Shown here: piece after piece, positions 58,842 to 64,000 of the stretch
How the letters are laid out: every line of letters starts with the position of its first letter
Position numbering within the stretch: position 1 is the first letter of the stretch
Notes under the pieces: generated by a model
Database searches by the model: none
What the model was told of the DNA's origin: nothing
The model's input: the letters and a program-made list of their open reading frames with translations, nothing else
Source: Flammula alnicola
Taxonomy: Eukaryota; Basidiomycota; Agaricomycetes; Agaricales; Strophariaceae
Direction of reading: 5' to 3'
DNA: 64,000 nucleotides
Assembly: GCA_015499995.1 (NCBI GenBank)
Contig: JADNRV010000082.1
Location: forward strand, 1 to 64,000
Made by a program: the position numbers and the translations under genes

Positions 58842-59790
58842 CTCAAGCGCTAAAACTTTAATGACTACCTCGTATTTTGATCTACCAGATTATTCTCATA
58901 TACGATGCCAATCCCCGATTCATACCCATATAAAGTTATGATTTAGCATATTTATTAAGCTTGTTTGCCCACTCACCTCCTAATATCATTCATATTGCTA
59001 TCTGGCATTGCGGTAAGAGTTCGCGACGTCGACTCATGGTACCATTCAAAATATTCAATAATATACAACATAATTTAAATCTGACCCCAACATGACCATA
59101 CAGTAAGTCCGGCAAAAGACGTCTGAATTCGTATTGTCATCCATTAGAACTGTAACTTATGGTTAATTGGATCAGCAACGTCATGCATCCCTCAGCAACG
59201 TCATGCATCCCTCGTCAATGTGGACTATCTTTGGAGACTAGACATCACCCTAGGTCGAGTCGGAAAGTGAACCGTCTTGTCTCACTTCAGAGACATAAGT
59301 TTGCAATGAGTGGGCGTCCGTGGAACTTGAAAAAATGAGCCGACAAATCTGGAGAACCGCTGCCTCTCTTCGATAGTACCTTTATATCGGCTTAAGGATA
59401 ATATTTAATATATCATTTAATGTATCTAGAGTAGGGGACCAAGGGAAACAAATTTCTTCAGTAGTTAGATTGCAAACGTGAATTGTCGGATCCTTGGCAT
59501 CATCATCAAAGGCGGAGCGTATGGAAAGACCTCTATTGCATTAAGTGGGATTTTGTCTCCCGCATATATCTAGCTGACGACTGACGAAGGTAAATAATGT
59601 ACTGAGATTCAAGAACATGTCCGGTAGCAGTAAGCGCCCACAGATGGCAGTCACGTGAATATCGGTCCGCTGGGAATTTGGTTTCATTGATGGTTTTTGT
59701 AACTTGTCTTCTCGATTCTAAACACGTCGGATTCCCTGCTGGACGTCTGCCGACAGACATTATAGATTATATCCAAATTCACCTGCCCAA
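58842..59790. other. gene-free stretch between family copies
   Basis: AT-rich, with a 17-bp direct repeat (CAGCAACGTCATGCATC) at about 59173-59206. No gene is seen. Confidence 0.4.
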
Positions 59791-59804
59791 ATTATACATC
59801 GTGG

Positions 59805-60365
59805 TCTGGAGCAGTGATAATCTCGAGCTCGACACAAACGGCCCAAGGAGGATTGACTTTTATTTCGACCCAGTGCCCGCAATAATCCAACACAAGAGAC
59901 TTATAACCCCCGTAGCTCATATCCAAAGGCATCCCTTCAAAGAAGTCCTCGAAATCGATGCGCTGAAGCCTGAACGTCCAGATCCTAGTTCCAAAATATC
60001 ATACTTTTCTTGAAGTCATTATCCATATCATTTTCAATCCTCCGATAGGATTCCAGCACCAGAGATCTCTCACTGAACACGAGGTTTGGCTTGCACGTCT
60101 TCTCATGTACCGAGTGCAAAAAGATTTGGATTCGGAAACCAATCCTAATTGTCGACGGTCATACTGCGAAATCGGACTTCCTTCCTGTGCACCGCGAGAT
60201 ACTGTCTGAGATTCTTAACGCAGACTATGCTTGGAATATTCACAAGTACATGTGGGAGATAAGATTGCCTTCTGCCAAGGATATCGATGAACGAGAAAAC
60301 AAGTGAGCGCTTATTATTTGATTTCGAACTCTACTTACAGCAACTGACACGTGGTCTTCCGCATT
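59805..60365 (+). pseudogene. inverted, internally deleted relic of the 57783/62450 family
   Basis: On the plus strand, LELDTNGPRRIDFYFDPVPA and IIQHKR match the N-terminal part of the intact copies. The sequence then jumps to KEVLEIDALK and, after frame changes, to FNPPIGFQHQRSLTEHEVWL and a C-terminal DYAWNIHKYMWEIRLP. About 130 codons of the middle, including the putative core, are missing. The post-stop sequence (GTGAGC, then ATTTGATTTCGAACTC and TTACAG) also matches the downstream region of unit 1. It lies between the two intact copies and in the opposite orientation. Confidence 0.7.
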
Positions 60366-60800
60366 CACGCCTCTCTCATCGCCAGGTCTCTTTAAGAAAG
60401 ATAATATCATTCAATTGGCCTCCCAAACTACTGAATTCTCCAACAACGTAAGCAATAATTCGAGCTAGTATTCTCTTTCCCGTCACTATTGAATAGCTTG
60501 AATAATATAATTACAGGTAATTACCTCGATAATTACCGTGCCTTGTATTTTGATTTTCCAGTTAACTGCTTTATTTATTTTCCCAACGTATCTGGAGAAT
60601 AGACGCCAAATATTGCCGTCTGTCCCAAGCAAGAATTTATGAGCGACGTTGTGAGGGAGCAAGACTCGGAGACACTGAACTTGAAGGCCATGAGTGTTAC
60701 TTACGTGATCTTAGTTGACTTTGTTATGCAACGCCCCCTGATCCACACTAAGTACTCTTCTCCTCGGCGTCCCAACCTCTTTTCCTTTCAATCCAACTCG
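60366..60800. promoter_or_regulatory. upstream region of the CFEM gene
   Basis: No gene is seen. It is AT-rich around 60460-60560 (TAATTACAGGTAATTACC forms a near-palindrome at about 60510-60527). Confidence 0.35.
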
Positions 60801-61564
60801 ATGTATCCACAACTCCCTCTTTCTTTACTTATTCTTCTCGGACAATTCACCATATCGGCATGGGCAGCTGTGAGCCAGGTGCCACCGTCCACGTTCCCAA
60901 CGCTTTCTGCAACGCTTTCTGCAACGTCCTCTTTGGCGTCGTCATCAACGACCGCAAGCGTGAATGCAAGTTCAACAAGCAGCGTTAATACAACGTCATC
61001 GGCGAGTCAGACGAGCAGTGCACAATTTCCGAGTTTGAGTGGTGTCTCATCCTGTGGTGAGTTGTAATCTTGGCCCAGAGGACGCGTTCATTGAATAATA
61101 TCTTGCTGCGGAATCCAGTATCGAATTGCTTAGCTACTGGAATATCCAGGGTAGGATGTGCGAGTGTCGTGGATGTCAACTGTTTCTGTGTCAAGTAAGT
61201 CTCTATTATATTTTCAAGCTGTTCACTAATGTCAATATGTCCTAAAAGTACCCAATTCACACCAGAGCTTGTCGATTGCGTCCTGGCAAGCTGTCCTGAC
61301 CAGGTGTCGACTACTGAGAACCTCGCACAGCAATTCTGCAACATCGCATCTTCGTCCCCATCTCTGTCGTTTCCTTCTGTTCCCAGCACGACAACAACGA
61401 CTTCTTCTCAGTCATCGTCGACGGCTACCACGCCCGTAGCAGCGACTTCAACTACACCTAGCAGCGCAGCGTCCGGGAATGTGGGTAACGTCGGGAAAGG
61501 GACGTTAGTTGGTCTCACAATCAGCGCGTTGGGGGTAATCCTGGGGGCGTATGCTGTCCAGTGA
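60801..61564 (+). CDS. CFEM-domain GPI-anchored surface protein, 215 aa
   Basis: Exons 60801-61056, 61119-61194 and 61249-61564, GT-AG and in phase. The signal peptide (MYPQLPLSLLILLGQFTISA) is followed by a Ser/Thr-rich, probably O-glycosylated region. A CFEM domain (about 85-145) carries the eight cysteines: SSCVSNC, VGC, NCFC, LVDC, ASC and QFC. A second Ser/Thr-rich stretch (TTTTTSSQSSSTATT) leads to a hydrophobic C terminus (TLVGLTISALGVILGAYAVQ) typical of a GPI-anchor signal. CFEM proteins sit at the fungal surface. Characterised ascomycete members bind haem through an Asp in the domain. Here the VDVNCFC segment supplies an Asp near the third Cys, but haem binding is not established. 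Confidence 0.88.
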
Positions 61565-62449
61565 TGTGTCATAGGATGCCTCCTTTCTTTGATTCGACAC
61601 ATGACCGACGACAACCAATGCTCGACATCGGCAAACGGCAACGGGCACGGGGAAGAACGACGCTGCGTGTTACTTCGCCCCGCGTTCTGGATCCTGGAAT
61701 TTTAAACTGCACACGTTCCTTCTCTTCGACATCTCTACTGCATATAACAGACATTTGCTTTGCGCTTTCCGTTCGCATAACTCAGTAATATAGGATTTTT
61801 GGACCGTCCTCCTTCGTATACCCATTGTAATTGCGACTTGATCGGCATATCACATTTAAAAATAAAAACATGTATAATTCTTACTTCTGCTGCGCAAGCG
61901 GTGAAAACTTTCCGCCGATGTGAATTGCTGGATATTGCGGGTCCTTGCGCGAATGTTCAACGTTCACCCTTATATACTACATAGTGGGATGTCCGTCATC
62001 TGCAGATCTTGTGCTTTGGTTAAATTAGGAATTATATAACTTGGCCAAGCGAAATCATAACTTTGTGTGGGGCGGAGTCGGGGATTGGCACAGGGCGCTG
62101 CTATGAAAGATTTTCAGTCTACTTTAGACGACGAACGACACGTCGGAAGCTGGACAGGCAGCGCAAGAGACCTAATGGTTGATTTACAGGAGCGGGTATG
62201 CGGAGGGGTCGCATATGCGTTGGCGAACTACGACCTGTCGAATAGTGGCGACTGATGAAGCATTAAAACTGTAAACGGGAATACGCATGTAGGCCGAATT
62301 ATAGCTTACATTCTTGGAGAGTCTGATAGCACGGAAGGGGCATTGATGCTGTCTTTTTTTAGGATACCTGGCGATGAGAGAGACCTGAATGCGGAAGACC
62401 ACATATATTAGTTGCTGTAAACGAAGTTCGAAATGGAACGATTGAGTGC
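61565..62449. other. intergenic; right part belongs to duplicated unit 2
   Basis: From 62121 the sequence matches the downstream flank of unit 1. No gene is seen. Confidence 0.4.
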
Positions 62450-63390
62450 TCACTTTTTTTGCTTGTATTCATCCACATCCTTGTTGGTAGGAAAACTTAT
62501 ATTCCACAGGTACTTGTGAATATACCAAGCACAATCAGCGTTCTGGATCTCCGCTATTATCTCGCACTCCGCAGGAAGGAGATCGGATTTTGGAGAACGA
62601 CGATTGGGATTGGTCTCCAGATCCGGATCCTCTTTCACTCGGTATCTGAGGATGTCTTCTAGCCAGATCTTGTGTTTACTGAGCGATCTCCGGTGCTGGA
62701 ATCCTGTCGGAGGATTGAAAATAATGTAGACAGCGGCTTCAAGAAAGGTATGAAACTTTGGGACAAGGATTTCACCATTCAGTGCGTCGATTAGGGAGAC
62801 CTCCTCGTCTAATGACTGAAACCGAGATGTCGAGCGAAAGTCGAGGTTATAATATGACTGTGGGATGAGAAGAATGTAGCCTGGTAGGGGGTCACGCCCG
62901 TATGGGCCAGTGGAATCAGAGATGTCTGCATGTTGCAGTCGGATGGCGTCAGGAAATGCAGCTGCGCCAGGATTGGCTTCATCGAACGGGTTTTCCATTG
63001 AGAAACGGCTCATTGGAACCCTTCTAAACTCTTTCTGTTCCAGCAAAGTGGCAGCGGACTCGACGAGGTCATCTGGAACAAGTATTTCTTGATCGCAGGG
63101 AATCATAATGGCCGGGGAAAACCTTGAGAAGTACATCGCGTCTTCGCCCCAAAGGATGCAAGGGATGCCTGAAGAGATGAGCTGCCGAAGGGCCACGAAT
63201 CTCTTGTGCTGCATCCTTGCAGGCGCTGGCTCGATATAAAAGTCGCTCCTCCTTGGGTCGTTTGGGTGGAGCTCGAGAGTATCACTGTCCGCGAGCATGA
63301 AATTCATTGTTAAATTTGGGCAGTGGAATGGGGGTATGATCTGCAAGGTCCGTTGGCAGAAGCAAATCTGACGTGTTGAGAGGGAAAATT
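62121..63390 (-). repeat. dispersed direct duplication, unit 2
   Basis: Matches 57462-58705 in gene and flanks, same orientation, about 4.66 kb apart. Confidence 0.8.
62450..63307 (-). CDS. lineage-specific protein, possibly nucleotidyltransferase-like, 285 aa (second copy)
   Basis: ATG at 63307 (MNFMLADSDTLELHPNDPRR), intact to the stop at 62450. It is very similar to the protein at 57783-58634. Two residues are inserted in the core (SPAIMIPCDQEILVPDD against FPAIPCDQQILVPDD), and scattered replacements lie mainly on the C-terminal side. The same uncertain fold and the same possible tiny last exon apply. Two intact copies with synonymous and conservative changes suggest both are expressed and selected (inference). 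Confidence 0.65.
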   Translation of the reverse strand: MNFMLADSDTLELHPNDPRRSDFYIEPAPARMQHKRFVALRQLISSGIPCILWGEDAMYFSRFSPAIMIPCDQEILVPDDLVESAATLLEQKEFRRVPMSRFSMENPFDEANPGAAAFPDAIRLQHADISDSTGPYGRDPLPGYILLIPQSYYNLDFRSTSRFQSLDEEVSLIDALNGEILVPKFHTFLEAAVYIIFNPPTGFQHRRSLSKHKIWLEDILRYRVKEDPDLETNPNRRSPKSDLLPAECEIIAEIQNADCAWYIHKYLWNISFPTNKDVDEYKQKK

Positions 63391-63739
63391 GCAACTAGAG
63401 GCAATGAAATTTGAAATTTGAAACCTGAACCAAGTATTTCTTAAACTTTTCAGTACTCACCATATTCACGTGACTATCTGCCGGCGCCTGTTTTTTGTTA
63501 CAAATTTCCCGAGGAAGAGAAGATAGCTTATTCGATTGGTGATAACTGCAGTGGCGGCTCTTCATCCAACCATATAGGTTCTCATTTTGACTACTAGGAA
63601 GATTACGCTGCTGCCGATTCATCGACCATAAATTCTTTCTTCAATGGACCCTGGCCTAGTTATCCAATTTTTTGAATGCCAATGTCAGTCGAGGGTTGTG
63701 AACACCGATAGCAATGTCCGATAGAAGCATATATACGTA
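63308..63739. other. intergenic, no gene seen
   Basis: Upstream flank of the second family copy. No repeat or gene is recognised. Confidence 0.4.
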
Positions 63740-64000
63740 CTACTGGCTAATAGTCCATTTGATACTTTGAGGTACATTGACATGGCGACCCGGGGGTCTC
63801 CACGCCTCTCCAAGCCTCCTCTTCAACACCTCTGTCATGCTCAACACCCGTGTATCCTGGCACCTCGTCGTGTCTCTCGGGTTCCACCAGCCCCATAGAC
63901 GCCACTTCTGCGCACTCCGGATCCACTGCTCGCGCATGGCGTCCTGCGTCTGGGCGTCGGCCAGCCAGAACTGGTAGTAGAACCACTCCGAGTAGCATTG
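63740..64000 (-). CDS. 3' end of a gene running off the window (uncertain)
   Basis: A minus-strand frame is open from the window edge to 63740 and is rich in Trp, Tyr and Arg (EWFYYQFWLADAQTQD; KWRLWGWWNPRDTTRC), which is unlike random sequence. GC content rises sharply here compared with the flanking DNA. A second minus-strand frame (63747-63998) is open as well, so the true frame is not certain. No family is recognised. Confidence 0.3.
   Translation of the reverse strand, partial: QCYSEWFYYQFWLADAQTQDAMREQWIRSAQKWRLWGWWNPRDTTRCQDTRVLSMTEVLKRRLGEAWRPPGRHVNVPQSIKWTISQ

Overview
The window looks like nuclear DNA of a mushroom-forming basidiomycete (Agaricomycetes). Genes carry many short introns (mostly 50-80 nt, GT-AG, some exons only 13-24 nt). 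The gene families also fit: DUF6534 membrane proteins, CFEM, fungal CBM1, F-box proteins, a DPBB/expansin-like protein and a LINE fragment. The species cannot be named. The CBM1 genes, the CE16 esterase and the expansin-like protein suggest a plant-litter or wood decayer (inference). All exon models were built by eye from splice signals and reading-frame closure.

Layout. 1-5.2 kb: an accessory-looking block with three lineage-specific genes (373-960 plus; 1121-3646 minus, Zn2Cys6-like with coiled coil, broken by a stop and a frameshift; 3858-4620 plus). The hexamer GCCGAT/ATCGGC saturates both coding and non-coding DNA here, and the block ends in a cluster of near-perfect palindromes. 5.5-9.3 kb: an unknown protein, an APH-fold kinase-like protein and a small secreted DPBB/expansin-like protein. 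10.7-13 kb: an F-box protein. 13.9-16.6 kb: a small secreted Cys protein and a DUF6534 membrane protein. 17.8-19.6 kb: inositol-3-phosphate synthase. 19.6-23.7 kb: no gene seen. 23.8-25.5 kb: a frameshifted F-box copy. 25.8-27.6 kb: TIM50. 28-30.6 kb: a CBM1-only secreted protein followed by a CBM1-CE16 esterase.

31.2-42 kb: a roughly 5 kb tandem duplication. Each unit holds an F-box pseudogene, an intact secreted 'glycopeptide'-type protein and a single-pass membrane glycoprotein gene. The right-hand unit keeps the complete membrane gene; the left-hand one is broken and has an inverted exon. 44.2-46 kb: the intact paralogue of the broken F-box gene. 47.1-50.7 kb: a long F-box/Cys-rich nuclear-type protein. 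51.6-52.9 kb: a 5'-truncated LINE. 54.6-55.8 kb: a C2H2 zinc-finger protein. 57.5-63.4 kb: a three-copy family (two intact direct copies, one inverted relic) flanking a CFEM GPI-anchored protein.

How genes relate: CE16, CBM1-only and DPBB proteins are likely secreted plant-wall-directed factors. INO1 and TIM50 are housekeeping genes (phosphoinositide precursor synthesis; mitochondrial import). The rest is fast-evolving, duplicated, lineage-specific material. The best candidates for something undescribed are the GCCGAT-saturated three-gene block with its palindromes, and the rearranged tandem duplication whose secreted proteins differ mainly in their last exon.
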